Assembly: GCA_949825025.1 (NCBI GenBank)
Contig: OX463778.1
Span: forward strand, 10,344,733 to 10,408,732
DNA length: 64,000 bases
Direction of reading: 5' to 3'
DNA from: Siphlonurus alternatus
Lineage: Eukaryota; Arthropoda; Insecta; Ephemeroptera; Siphlonuridae
Part shown: in pieces, positions 13,101 to 58,018 of the stretch
Position numbering within the stretch: the first letter of the stretch is position 1
Layout of the letters: every line of letters begins with the position of its first letter
Notes under the pieces: model-generated
Told to the model about the DNA's origin: nothing
What the model saw: only the letters and a program-made list of their open reading frames with translations
Databases searched by the model: none
Made by a program: the position numbers and the translations under genes

Positions 13101-16100
13101 ATTGAATAGTGTATTTAACATAGTAAAATAATGCATTAATTAGTAACATCAAAAATCAGGATAATGTCAGGGAGAAAGTTGATCATTACCACCTCAGAAA
13201 TTACTTTATATTCAATTCAGATTCATTCGTCAAGTTTCCTGCTGTTACAACGTCTTGAATATTGAATAGTGTATTTAACAAAGTATAATAATGCATTAAT
13301 TAGTACATCAAAAATCAGGAAAATGTCAGGGAGAAAGTTGATCATTATCACCTCAGAAATTACTTTAAATTCAATTTAGATTCATTCGTCAAGTTTCCTG
13401 CTGTTACAACGTCCTTGAATATTTAATAGTAAATATTTAACATAGTAAAATAATGCATTAATTAGTACATCAAAATTCAGGAAAATGTCAGGGAGAAAGT
13501 TGATCATTACCACCTCCGAAATTACTTTATATTCATTTCAGATTCATTCGTCAAGTTTGCTGCTGTTACAATGTCCTTGAATATTTAATAGTATATTTAA
13601 CAAAGTAAAATAATGCATTAATTAGTAACATAAAAAATCAGGAAAATGTCAGGGAGAAAGTTGATCATTACCACCTCAGAAATTACTTTAAATTCATTTT
13701 AGATCAATTCGTCAAGTTTCCTGCTGTTACAACGTCTTGAATATTAAATGGTATATTTAACATAGTAAAATAATGCATTAATTAGTACATCAAAATTCAG
13801 GAAAATGTCAGGGAGAAAGTTGATCAATACCACCTCAGAAATTACTTTATATTAATTTCAGATTCATTCGTCAAGTTTCCTGCTGTTACAACGTCTTGAA
13901 TATTGAATAGTGTATTTAACAAAGTAAAATAATGCATTAATTAGTAACATCAAAATTCAGGAAAATGTCAGGGAGAAAGTTGATCATTACCACCTCAGAA
14001 ATTACTTTATATTCAATTCAGATTCATTCGTCAAGTTTCCTGCTGTTACAACGTCTTGAATATTGAATAGTGTATTTAACATAGTAAAATAATGCATTAA
14101 TTAGTAACATCAAAAATCAGGATAATGTCAGGGAGAAAGTTGATCATTACCACCTCAGAAATTACTTTATATTCAATTCAGATTCATTCGTCAAGTTTCC
14201 TGCTGTTACAACGTCTTGAATATTGAATAGTGTATTTAACAAAGTATAATAATGCATTAATTAGTACATCAAAAATCAGGAAAATGTCAGGGAGAAAGTT
14301 GATCATTATCACCTCAGAAATTACTTTAAATTCAATTTAGATTCATTCGTCAAGTTTCCTGCTGTTACAACGTCCTTGAATATTTAATAGTAAATATTTA
14401 ACATAGTAAAATAATGCATTAATTAGTACATCAAAATTCAGGAAAATGTCAGGGAGAAAGTTGATCATTACCACCTCCGAAATTACTTTATATTCATTTC
14501 AGATTCATTCGTCAAGTTTCCTGCTGTTACAACGTCTTGAATATTGAATAGTGTATTTAACATAGTAAAATAATGCATTAATTAGTAACATCAAAAATCA
14601 GGATAATGTCAGGGAGAAAGTTGATCATTACCACCTCAGAAATTACTTTATATTCAATTCAGATTCATTCGTCAAGTTTCCTGCTGTTACAACGTCTTGA
14701 ATATTGAATAGTGTATTTAACAAAGTATAATAATGCATTAATTAGTACATCAAAAATCAGGAAAATGTCAGGGAGAAAGTTGATCATTATCACCTCAGAA
14801 ATTACTTTAAATTCAATTTAGATTCATTCGTCAAGTTTCCTGCTGTTACAACGTCCTTGAATATTTAATAGTAAATATTTAACATAGTAAAATAATGCAT
14901 TAATTAGTACATCAAAATTCAGGAAAATGTCAGGGAGAAAGTTGATCATTACCACCTCCGAAATTACTTTATATTCAATTCAGATTCATTCGTCAAGTTT
15001 CCTGCTGTTACAACGTCTTGAATATTGAATAGTGTATTTAACATAGTAAAATAATGCATTAATTAGTAACATCAAAAATCAGGATAATGTCAGGGAGAAA
15101 GTTGATCATTACCACCTCAGAAATTACTTTATATTCAATTCAGATTCATTCGTCAAGTTTCCTGCTGTTACAACGTCTTGAATATTGAATAGTGTATTTA
15201 ACATAGTAAAATAATGCATTAATTAGTAACATCAAAAATCAGGATAATGTCAGGGAGAAAGTTGATCATTACCACCTCAGAAATTACTTTATATTCAATT
15301 CAGATTCATTCGTCAAGTTTCCTGCTGTTACAACGTCTTGAATATTGAATAGTGTATTTAACAAAGTATAATAATGCATTAATTAGTACATCAAAAATCA
15401 GGAAAATGTCAGGGAGAAAGTTGATCATTATCACCTCAGAAATTACTTTAAATTCAATTTAGATTCATTCGTCAAGTTTCCTGCTGTTACAACGTCCTTG
15501 AATATTTAATAGTAAATATTTAACATAGTAAAATAATGCATTAATTAGTACATCAAAATTCAGGAAAATGTCAGGGAGAAAGTTGATCATTACCACCTCC
15601 GAAATTACTTTATATTCATTTCAGATTCATTCGTCAAGTTTGCTGCTGTTACAATGTCCTTGAATATTTAATAGTATATTTAACAAAGTAAAATAATGCA
15701 TTAATTAGTAACATAAAAAATCAGGAAAATGTCAGGGAGAAAGTTGATCATTACCACCTCAAAAATTACTTTATATTCATTTTAGATCAATTCGTCAAGT
15801 TCCCTGCTGTTACAACGTCCTCGAATTTAATAGTATGATACTTAACATATTAAAATAATGCATTAATTAGTAACATCAAATTTCAGGAAAATGTCAGGGA
15901 GAAAGTTGATCATTACCACCTCAGAAATTACTTAATATTCATTTCAGATTCATTCGTCAAGTTTCCTGCTGTTACAACGTCTTGAATATTGAATAGTGTA
16001 TTTAACAAAGTATATTAATGCATTAATTAGTAACATCAAAAATCAGGAAAATGTCAGGGAGAAAGTTGATCATTACCACCTCAGAAATTACTTTATATTC

Positions 16101-17028
16101 ATTTCAGATTCATTCGTCAAGTTTCCTGCTGTTACAACGTCTTGAATATTGAATAGTGTATTTAACAAAGTAAAAAATAATGCATTAATTAGTAACATCA
16201 AAATTCAGGAAAATATCAGGGAGAAAGTTGATCATTACCACCTCAGAAATTACTTTATATTCAATTCAGATTCATTCGTCAAGTTTCCTGCTGTTACAAC
16301 GTCTTGAATATTGAATAGTGTATTTAACAAAGTATAATAATGCATTAATTAGTAACATCAAAAATCAGGAAAATGTCAGGGAGAAAGTTGATCATTATCA
16401 CCTCAGAAATTACTTTAAATTCAATTTAGATTCATTCGTCAAGTTTCCTGCTGTTACAACGTCCTTGAATATTTAATAGTATATATTTAACATAGTAAAA
16501 TAATGCATTAATTAGTACATCAAAATTCAGGAAAATGTCAGGGAGAAAGTTGATCATTACCACCTCCGAAATTACTTTATATTCATTTCAGATTCATTCG
16601 TCAAGTTTGCTGCTGTTACAACGTCCTTGAATATTTAATAGTATATTTAACAAAGTAAAATAATGCATTAATTAGTAACATAAAAAATCAGGAAAATGTC
16701 AGGGAGAAAGTTGATCATTACCACCTCAAAAATTACTTTATATTCATTTTAGATCAATTCGTCAAGTTCCCTGATGTTACAACGTCCTCGAATTTAATAG
16801 TATGATACTTAACATATTAAAATAATGCATTAATTAGTAAAACATCAAAATTCAGGAAAATGTCAGGGAGAAAGTTGATCAATACCACCTCAGAAATTAC
16901 TTTATATTCATTTTAGATCAATTCGTCAAGTTCCCTGCTGTTACAACGTCTTGAATATTGAATAGTGTATTTAACAAAGTAAAATAATGCATTTATTAGT
17001 AACATCAAAAATCAGAAAAATGTCAGGG
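10114..17028 (-). repeat. Right satellite array, 160-bp monomer, about 43 copies
   Basis: The same monomer in inverted orientation (AAAATGTCAGGGAGAAAGTTG, TTACCACCTCAGAAATTAC, CCTGCTGTTACAACGTC). A distinctive monomer with CACCTCAGAAATTACTTTAA and CAATTTAGATTC recurs near 12539, 13346, 14307, 14787, 15429 and 16394, at spacings that are multiples of about 160. This shows local block duplications. The first monomer next to the inner arm (about 10110-10210) is degenerate. Confidence 0.95.
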
Positions 17029-17777
17029 ACATTTATTAAATATATTTTTAATAAATGTTTGGACAGATCGATATTTATATATTATAACATGCTTGCTAGG
17101 TACATAATAGTTTCAAATTATCATTTCGGCAACGCAGTAGTTCTTTATAATGAAACCGTCGGAAGAAATAAATCTCGGCCACATAATTATATGCCATGCA
17201 GCAATTAATTGCATATATAACATGCATATAAAGTACTTATGTGAACTAATTGAGAAACTTATAATTATTATATCTCCGTTTTATGCGAGTTTCTCTCTAA
17301 GTAATGCCGTTTTTATGTATTTAATATGCCGTGTAATCTTGCAACATGCTTCGATTTGGTCATGAAACTATAATATTATAATTATATACAATATAACAAA
17401 AATACATTTTAATGTAGATAACACCTTGATCTTTAAATTTTTAGTGCGCTTTCGCACTTTTTGAGGACAGTATGGCCATCTGTTGGCACAAGGTTTAACT
17501 ATTAACAATCTAGACGCTGATTGGTCGGATTGGTTTTTTCGTGTCGATGCCAACTTCACGACTGTTCAAAGTGGTTGAGAATCCATCTTGCGTTGCCAAA
17601 TTTAGCGGCCTCTTATCCCTCCATATGATTAACATGTAATCTTATTAATTCAATTACTCGCTAATTATGCAATTTGCCGCTTAATGAATACTCTTATTGG
17701 CCTTCAATTTACACGTAGAATTTTATCATGTGCTTACTTTTCGTATACGTTAGAGCGAAGAATTCTCCTGTCGTACC
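17029..17777 (-). repeat. Right outer arm (749 bp)
   Basis: Mirror of 1048-1796 with few substitutions. It ends GAATTCTCCTGTCGTACC; the next bases (GGATCTTGC) are not mirrored on the left. Confidence 0.9.
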
Positions 17778-18362
17778 GGATCTTGCTTAAATTCTTACTT
17801 TGTATTATTATGCGAATTTGAACTAATCTGAATATTATTCTGCAAAAAAAAAAAAAAAAGAAAAAAAAAACAAACAAAAACATTTTGGTTTTAATTTCAG
17901 ATCCACAAATATATAAATATGGTTCCTTGCTAACAGATATAGCTTTATATATAATATATAAATATATAGCTATATGAGAAACGACTCTATTCCATTAAAT
18001 TTTAATTGTCAGGTACAGCTTGCAATAATTCAAATTACCTCATCCCTACCATGCATTTTAACTATCAAGAAATTTGAGTTGGAAGACTCACTCAGTTCGA
18101 ACTTAAATTGTATAGCTCGTATTCCGAGTGAGAAACCATGCATGTCTGATGTCGATCTCATCTGGGAGCAATTTTATTTTAATTTCTCTACAAAGTTTAT
18201 GCACTCACAAGTATAAAAGCTTAATGAAATTTGCAGATATAGCTTGAAAAATTATCAAATTTTATCCTAATTCCTCATCTAGAGCATAAAATATGCGCTC
18301 AATAGGTTCTTCTGCTTATTGGAAATAATATATTGTATTATTACATATATGGCTTTTTAAAA
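17778..18362. other. AT-rich stretch, no gene recognised
   Basis: Contains a broken poly-A run at about 17845-17880 and an 80-codon open frame without recognisable features. Nothing else seen. Confidence 0.4.
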
Positions 18363-18757
18363 TAAGGGTAAGATAACACGAACAATCGATTGTTGTAGTT
18401 AGTCCCATTTGATTAACATGTAAACCTTAGCAACCTCATAATGATTCTGAATTTTTTTTTAGAGACAGTTCTTGGCACCAAAAAAATATGGAAAAAATTT
18501 CAAAACAATCGGACGATCCTATTTTTTAAAATTAATTTCTTAGTTTAGGTCTCCATGGGAAAGCCCGGACTGAAAATTTAAAAAATTCATTTAAAAAAAT
18601 TGGATCGTCCGATTATTTTGAAATTTTTTCCACATTTTTTTGGTGCTAAGAGCTGTATCTAAAAAAAAATCAGAATTATTGTGAGGTTGCTAAGGTTTAC
18701 ATGTTAATCAAATGGGACTACAACAATCAATTGTTCATGTTATCTTTATACCCTTCA
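18363..18757. mobile_element. Palindromic MITE, TAAGGGTAAG family
   Basis: Arms begin TAAGGGTAAGATAACA and end TTATCTTTATACCCTT. Shared interior ATTTGATTAACATGTAAACC and its complement. Axis in CTCCATGGGAAAGCCC. Closely related to 57271-57658. Confidence 0.8.
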
Positions 18758-19110
18758 TTAACTTGCAATTTATAAGTGAACACATATTGCGCTGGGCTCT
18801 GTATCATATGTCTACTGCTGATGTGGATACAAATTTACTGGCCAATATTATATATTATTATCTGATTATCAGTATGATATGGTCTAAAGATTTAATCATT
18901 CAGGCTGATGATACAGTACTTTTTTAACAACTAGTACAGAGTGCATGTAAAATCTTTAAAACATATATACCTACACTTCATTTATGTTTTTCAGAACATA
19001 ATACACATAAAGAAAACTGCTCAAAATTGGTGCATGAAGTACAAATTGAAGCTATAGAAAGCAGTAAATTTAAAGATTTGTACTATACACCATTTTAATA
19101 ATAGGAAATT

Positions 19111-19260
19111 TTAAAGGGTGGTATTCACGAAGAGTTAAGGAGCATTTTAGGGAGAGATATTTTAAGAAGCGTTTTTCTTGCCTGTTACCTGTTATAAAAA
19201 ACGCTTCTTAAAATATCTCTCCCTAAAACACTCCTTAACTCTTTGTGAATACCCACCATT
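19111..19260. mobile_element. Small palindromic MITE (about 150 bp)
   Basis: TTAAAGGGTGGTATTCACGA at the left pairs with GTGAATACCCACCATT at the right; arms include AAGAAGCGTTTTT and its complement around a short loop CTTGCCTGTTACCTGTTATA. Confidence 0.75.
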
Positions 19261-19682
19261 ATTTTTATTAATTATCACGACATTGCTTGATCTAGCTAAC
19301 ATGACAAAATAAACAACTTTCAATATATATTTTTTTTATTAGGAAAATTGAGAGGATACAAAAATTAGACATATTTGTAGATGAAACTTTAAATCTTAAA
19401 TTTTATTATGATATACAGTCACCCCTAAATTTTTAACTCAAGAAGTTCTTGTGGGGGCATTCAAAGACTGTACATGATAAATGGAAAAAATTAAGTTTAA
19501 TTTTAAGCAATATATTACAGCCTAACTCTACAGTTTATTTTACAAAACTCAGTAGCAACAATACAAGTTTTCAGGTTTCCGACAAGATAGAGCATTATTA
19601 ATTTTATGAATGCAGTCTATTTTATGTCACCCTTATATTATATGTATTTTAACTTGTACATAGGAATGTTGCTTTTGTTGTA

Positions 19683-19771
19683 ACTACTATCGGAACCAAA
19701 AAGGTGTGCCCCTCTCCTTATGGGAGTTATATGCTATTCAGGGGCACACCTTTTTGGTTCCGATAGTAGCA
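19683..19771. repeat. Short perfect hairpin
   Basis: Arms of about 30 bp (CTACTATCGGAACCAAAAAG... and its complement) around a loop of about 28 bases. Could be a minimal fold-back element. Confidence 0.8.
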
Positions 19772-20768
19772 GTTTAAACTCTATCTCACTATTTTCAAAG
19801 ATAGCAATCTTTATATGTCAGTCTCTCAAATAGATCGGGAATGATTCAGAAAAGTTGAGCAAATCTTCTTTAAATTTTATACCAGGGAGTGGATCTGGAT
19901 CCACTTGAGATCCCTTATTTGACCTATTTCACATTCAACTATCAGAAAAAAAGAGAAACACTGACATTAATCCTTAAATTTTATATATATTTTTTTAAAC
20001 ACAAGAGTTGAAAATTCTCTTATAAAAAAAAAAAGTGGAAAAACTCAATTGATTTATCAAATTTATCAACCAATTTACAGCAAAAGAAAATAAAGTTTAT
20101 TAAAATATGAAACAAAAGAATAATTAATCTAAAAGAAATTTAGAAATAAGTAAATACATTTAGTTGTTTGTTTTCAGAATCAAATTAAATGGTGCATTAT
20201 TTTTTCATTTAATACTGAACTATCGCAGATGCCAAAAAGAAATTAAAATGTTGTAAAACAATCAACTAAATTATATTTAAAAAACAATAAGGAAAAAAAT
20301 ATATTGAAAATATACTGAAGATCACAAGAAATACAAATAAAGTAAATAAAGACAGCACCCTTAAATGAATTTCAATACTATTATACATTAATATAATATT
20401 GATATTCCATTCTCTCTAGTTTATTATTAATTAAATACAATGTGATTCACACAATTTATTTCATTTTAAGACCATACAATAAAATGCAAGTTAAATACAA
20501 TTGCTCCAAAATATCAACTAATCAACCAATCAGCAAGTTAAATACACTGACCAAATTATGTTAAATATGGAATGGACAAAATTGATCTACTAATGGTTCT
20601 TTCACTGGAGTTTTATACATTGTATGGCACTATAAATTAAAAATATCTAAAATAGTAAATACATTTTACTGTAGCATGTATTTAATACATAAGAGAAAGA
20701 GTTTTATTATATAATAGTACTTTATAGTAATTTAAAATCAAAGTTTTCTACTCACAATGGTTGTTTAT
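19772..20768. other. AT-rich stretch, no gene recognised
   Basis: No coding potential, fold-back or tandem array stood out. Confidence 0.4.
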
Positions 20769-20965
20769 AATGTCTGTCGCATGAAGCCTTTTTCATTGTT
20801 AAACATGGGACGACGTAGTGCCTAATTTTGCCACCAGAGCAGAGAACGTAATGACATTGTTGGCGCTAGGCAACCGTTTCAACTTCATAATTAACGGTCA
20901 TTTTCCATAAGTTAACATTTAAATCAACAACCATCCCATGTTTTTCCTTTCACACGACAGACATT
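20769..20965. mobile_element. Small inverted-terminal-repeat element
   Basis: AATGTCTGTCG at 20769-20779 and CGACAGACATT at 20955-20965, with imperfect complementarity continuing inward (AAACATGGGA / CCATCCCATGTTT). Confidence 0.55.
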
Positions 20966-21185
20966 GCACAACAATACTTTGTTTACTAACAACGAGCAGA
21001 AGACTTTGATTAAAAGAAATAAAACTAATAATAATAATAATACACCTGACTTTAAAGGAAACAACTTGCATCTAAAGATTCAAGATATAAAGAAACAAAT
21101 AATACATATTTTTTTATATATTTGAACTTTAAAGTATTTGCAAAACCACAGCAAACGAAAAATACCTTGAAGTAATTATTAAAAG

Positions 21186-21191
21186 TTTATT
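21186..21191 (-). terminator. Candidate poly(A) signal AATAAA for the TDRD-like gene
   Basis: AATAAA on the minus strand (TTTATT on plus), 160 bp after the TGA of exon 18b, with cleavage expected around 21165-21175. It gives a 3' UTR of about 180 bases. Confidence 0.5.
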
Positions 21192-21350
21192 TTGAAAGCC
21201 TCACAGTGATTACAATAAAAATTAAGTGACAAATGTTTATACAAGAATAAATATTGTCGAGTAATTATAAATTTAAGTTACAGCACTTTTTGATGTTGTA
21301 AGATTGTTGCTTCAATACGAGGACAAAAGGAGGATTAGATCGTACTCCAG

Positions 21351-53596
<32,246 letters not shown>

Positions 53597-53621
53597 GTTT
53601 GTGGTAGTGGGGGTTATAATC

Positions 53622-54840
53622 CTACGACAGAGAAAAAGCAAAAATAAAGACTCTGCAATGTCTTTTTACTCATTCAGCCAACCGCTCCGAGGGGAAATGG
53701 AGGGGAAACGGGAGCTGCAAAAAGATAGACCATTCCATACACTTTTCCCCCCTGCCTCGCTAAAGAGAACAGCCAAACCGGTAAGACCGAGTAAATAAAT
53801 AGGACCAAAAACTCTCTCCTTTTGAATCTAAAAATATAGTGTTTACTCCAAGGACATTCAACAGAGTTAAAGTTCTTTTTGTAAATATAAAATCAAATGA
53901 GAATCAATATAGTAAGATTTTTCTTAATGTTCCCTGTACTGAAGTGAAGGTTCATCTGCTTAATTGTTAATTCATGAATATATTGTGCATTTACGAACAT
54001 AACTTTATTAGCAGCCTTACCATAAGAGCTACACAAGGATTTTGTATGTTAACAATTGACATACAAAATTGTTACAGCTACAGTAGTAAAGCAATTGCTA
54101 ACTTGGACCTATAAAGTGTATATATCATATTATATTTTTACAATATAACGTACTTTAGTCTTTTAGAAAGGATGTGCACTGAAATTATCACCTTGGAAAT
54201 TTTCCTACTTGCAGCCTTGTTAATCACCATGCCCTCTGTTTTATTTTTACTGAACATGGTAAATAACAAGGCTGTAAAAAATAAAATTTTCTGTGGTGAC
54301 GATTGTTCAAAACTTAAAACATATTTAAAATTTTCAGTCTACTTATATATATTACTGCACAATTTTATTACATTTTATAAATGATTCATTATAATATACA
54401 TATTATTAATTTAAAAAATAATAAACTATCTGTAGGCTAAAAAATTATGAACCAAATTGTTACATATATGTTGTTGTAAAAATCAATTAATACAGTATGT
54501 AACTATGTACTTCTATTATGTATTATTTAAATAGCGAAAGCTAAATAAAGATTATTTTATTTCAAAAAATAATCTATAGCTGCAATCTACATGCATATAT
54601 ATGCAATTAAGATATTTATAAGGTCTAGCTAGCTGTTCGTAAATACACATCTGAAAGAATAGATTATTTGTGATGAACCTTCTGTACATGGAACATAAGG
54701 TTCATCACAAATAATTTATTCTTTCTGATTGTGTATTTACGTACAGATACCTATAATTTAGCCATCTCAGTTTGTAGGCTAACTTCTTGATAAATCATCA
54801 TTGTTAGAAAATTACTACTTGCAACTTGGTTCAGGTATAG
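53622..54840. other. Region upstream of exon 1, no gene recognised
   Basis: Probably intron 1. A moderately GC-rich block at 53680-53790 has pyrimidine tracts on the minus strand. The rest is AT-rich. A short inverted repeat lies at about 54640-54745 (ACCTTCTGTACATGG flanked by TGTGATGAA / TTCATCACA). No coding exon seen. Confidence 0.4.
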
Positions 54841-54861
54841 AAAAAGTATTATTACTAAAAC

Positions 54862-54863
54862 AT

Positions 54864-54894
<31 letters not shown>

Positions 54895-54907
54895 GATAAT
54901 GATAATG

Positions 54908-54938
<31 letters not shown>
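54862..54938. repeat. (AATGAT)n microsatellite
   Basis: About 12 copies of the hexamer, directly followed by a GC-rich insertion. Confidence 0.9.
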
Positions 54939-54939
<1 letters not shown>

Positions 54940-54942
<3 letters not shown>

Positions 54943-55400
54943 GCCCAGGAAGGACATGCGGGTTGGAGGTTGCCTTGCGAGTGTGACCTCTGGCCCGTAG
55001 CCTGTGGTTCTTGTACCACAGGGCGGCCAGGGCATTGGTTTGGGAAGCCCAAGATGCATCCCCACCTCTAAGTGCCCTGGTAAAAGGCATCCAGCACCCC
55101 GAGTGCTCGCGAAAATGTGTCCCACCGCGCCTAGGAGAGGACCTGCCCGAAAGGCTGTGTGATGGGCTATTTGCGGGTGTACCCGGGAAGCCCTCATTGC
55201 CCGCAGCTGAGTAGGAGACGCAGGATCGTAACATCACCAACAGGATCAGCGGGCGCCTTCACCTTGGCCTAATTGGGCCCGGTGCTGGCGCTAAACCACC
55301 CCAAATTGGTTGGGAGTTAAAAACAAATAATAATAACAATAATAATAGTAATAATAGTAATAATAATAATAATAATATAATAATAATAATATATAAAAAA
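54940..55400 (+). mobile_element. GC-rich retroelement-like insertion with (AAT)n tail
   Basis: A block of about 370 bases, clearly more GC-rich than its surroundings, ends CACCCCAAATTGGTTGGGAG then TTAAAAACAAATAATAATAA and imperfect AAT repeats to about 55400. The tail suggests the 3' end of a LINE or a SINE on the plus strand. Open frames across it are caused by composition and the flanking microsatellite; no protein match recognised. Confidence 0.5.
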
Positions 55401-56572
55401 AAAAAATCTCTTAAATCCATTTTTCCGTAAAAAAATCAAGAAAATCTACCATGTTAATTCCCATAAGATTTTTTATTATTTTTTTAAGGAAAAATGGATT
55501 CGAGCGAAATTTTTTTTAATCGGTTTTTGGTTAAAGCTTGGGTCATAGAACATCACTAAATTTTTTTCATACCACCTAACGGTGTATTTTTTCGAGATAT
55601 TCGAGGGTCTTTGTCAGGTAAGGCCCCATGTTAAGCGACGCGTTCACTCTGCCTTTGGAATTTTTTTCTGGCAAACCTATTTGAGATAGAATTTTTTGAA
55701 TTTTGGTTTGATATGGAGGACTACTTGAACTATTTTTAGAAAATACTAACTCAACTTTTTTTTCTAGCGCGCACTTTACTTTAAATAGATCACATAACAC
55801 TTTGCACTATAGTTCACCTAACACTTTGATGGTCAGATATTAAATTTGTTTACTATCTTTATTTCGGAGCCATAGATAAAGATAACATTTTTTGTTTGTG
55901 TTGATCCGTAAGAGATCAACCGGAAGTGTTGTTCCAGTTTGCAACATCCTCCTGCGTTATTTTTGAATTTTCATCATAAAAATCTTTTATGTTAATTATA
56001 ATATTCTTTTTTGATTAATATAGTTTTTAATTTATTTTTCAATACATTATCACTAATTTCATCCCTCAATGACTCGGGTAAAAAATCATAGATTTTATGA
56101 GTTTGGTAATATGGATTATTTTTATAAATAATACATATATTACATATATATTTTATATATATATATATATATATTATATATAATGAATTATTGAAACATT
56201 TGCATGTTTATATTGTGTATTTTGCATTATATACGGGTATGCATACGTACTATACAGTTTTAAAAAGATTATGCATACACCACAGAACGAATTGTCTTTT
56301 GAGCACGAGACTCCCAGATGCTATTATAGAAGGGTGCAAAGATATGTAGAGTAAAAGTGTAAAAAAAAAAAAAAAAAATGAGGTGTCTATTGAAGAAATT
56401 ATATAGGGATCGCATCACTTGAAACTCATCAAGTTCCCCATTATGACTCACGTACAAGTCGAAAAAGTCAAACTACTGTACTATATAATTTTTTATGCCT
56501 GGAGTAGGCCCGGTATTACAAAACAATAGAGAGAGTCCTGGTCAATGTCTCAAAAGTCTACGTATATGCAAT
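55400..56572. other. AT-rich stretch, no gene recognised
   Basis: Holds a small inverted repeat at about 55408-55500 (AATCCATTTTTCC / GGAAAAATGGATT) and a (TA)n run at 56150-56180. Nothing coding recognised. Confidence 0.4.
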
Positions 56573-56842
56573 AAGGTGCTTTCACATATTCAAAAATTGC
56601 TACGGGGTTCATAGAAATGTCGTAAAAGCCTTTTAACTTTAACTCACATATTCTCGTTCACCTGCAACAGAAAACACCGTAGCAAAAATCAAGATAAATT
56701 TGATTTTGCTAATGCGTGCCGTAGAACGCCGCAGCAGCAGCAGATCGCTATCTCTACAGCATTATCAACATCATTAAATTTGCCACAGCGGGTTGAGGCG
56801 TATTTCCGTAGCAATTTTTTATTATTATGTGAAAGCTCCTTA
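56573..56842. mobile_element. MITE with inverted ends (about 270 bp)
   Basis: AAGGTGCTTTCACATATTCA...TTGCTACGG at the left and CCGTAGCAATTTTTTATTAT then ATGTGAAAGCTCCTT at the right. Confidence 0.7.
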
Positions 56843-57270
56843 CGACAAAAATGTTCACGTCAGTTAATGTAATAGAAATAAAGGTAATAAAAATAATAGA
56901 GTTCCATCAGCTGCATGCAAATATCAAATTAAAATCTTCCATCTATGGTATATTTATAAAATATAATGCATACAGTGTGCATATATGTTTATATATACTG
57001 CAAATCATAATATTCATACAGTACACAACATAGCCCGGTAAAGGACCCAATTAAGACATTTTTTACATTTAAAAATTTTTATATAATATTTAGGGTTCTT
57101 AAAAATTCGAAAAAATTATTCACATGTTTAATGGAATATATATAGCAATTGAGTTTCTCATAATTTCAGTCCCATATCAGAGCATCTCTTTGAGTAGAAA
57201 AAAAAAATTTGTGTTGAGGGACATATGAAGAAAAATGTTCCGGTTTCGGATTTTACATGTCATGTTATTG

Positions 57271-57658
57271 TAAGTAAGAATACGCGAAACATCGATTGTT
57301 GTAGTTCCATTTGATTAACATGTAAACCTTGGCAACCTCATAATAATTCTGTATTTTTTTTTAGAGACAGTTTTTGGCTCCAAAAAGACGTGGACAAAAT
57401 TTCAAAACAATCGGATGATCCAATTTTTTTAAATTAATTTATTAGTTTTGGTCTCCATGCATGGAAACCAAAACTAATAAATTAATTTAAAAAAATTGGA
57501 TCATCCGATTGTTTTGAAATTTTTTCCACATTTTTTTGGTGCAAAGAACTGTCTCTCAAAAAAGAAACAGAATTATTATGAGGTTGCTAAGGTTTAATTA
57601 CGTGTTAATCAAATGGGATGAATACAACAATCAATGTTTCGCATTATCTTACCCTTAA
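57271..57658. mobile_element. Palindromic MITE, TAAGGGTAAG family
   Basis: Left TAAGTAAGAATACGCGAAAC, right GCATTATCTTACCCTTAA with TTAA at 57655-57658. Axis at GGTCTCCATGCATGGAAACC. Sister of 18363-18757. Confidence 0.85.
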
Positions 57659-58018
57659 ATGGCGAGTGCCGTTTTATAACACATAACTGCTATTGATTTG
57701 TTTTTATTTATTTATTTTTAATTAACCGGAAAAAAAATATCATGATATTGCAGTTGCTATTTTCATGAAAAGTATGATCTGGTTAATGGGTTACAATTTT
57801 ATTCTTTTGTCTCTAATTATATAAGGAGCCCAAAAGCATGCCTGGACCAAAACAGGGCTAAATTCCATTACTGGGCTATGTACGTATATGCACACTCTGC
57901 ACGAAGTTCTCAAAAAAGTAGATATGTATAATTATTTTAGATCTCAGCAAAGACCATGCATTAAGTAGATTTTTTCGAAGATCGAGGTATGCATACTATA
58001 GCTGATATCAAGAACTAT

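Larger units (their letters stand above)
1048..17777. repeat. Giant imperfect palindrome, about 16.7 kb
   Basis: The two halves are reverse complements in the order outer segment, satellite array, inner segment. Outer segments align without gaps (paired positions sum to 18825); inner segments near the axis sum to 17647, axis 8823.5. The right arm is 1178 bp longer because of extra satellite monomers. Single-base differences and microsatellite length differences occur between arms, so they have diverged since duplication. Both ends carry GGTACGACAGGAGAATTC. No target duplication was found. No credible protein gene lies inside. Confidence 0.9.

Noticed and set aside
1460..17365. Mirrored 60-73 codon frames in the outer arms
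   Set aside because: Short, without recognisable motifs, overlapping in two frames, and explained by the inverted repeat.
1048..17777. Assembly fold-back artefact as full explanation of the palindrome
   Set aside because: Arms differ in satellite copy number, TA length and point substitutions, which a simple mirror artefact would not give. Kept as a risk to be tested by reads.
1038..17785. GGATC as a target-site duplication of the giant palindrome
   Set aside because: GGATC is adjacent to the right end but three bases away from the left end, so it is not a clean duplication.
54751..55240. 125-148 codon minus-strand frames with HY or I runs
   Set aside because: Products of the (AATGAT)n microsatellite and the GC-rich insertion; no conserved protein pattern.
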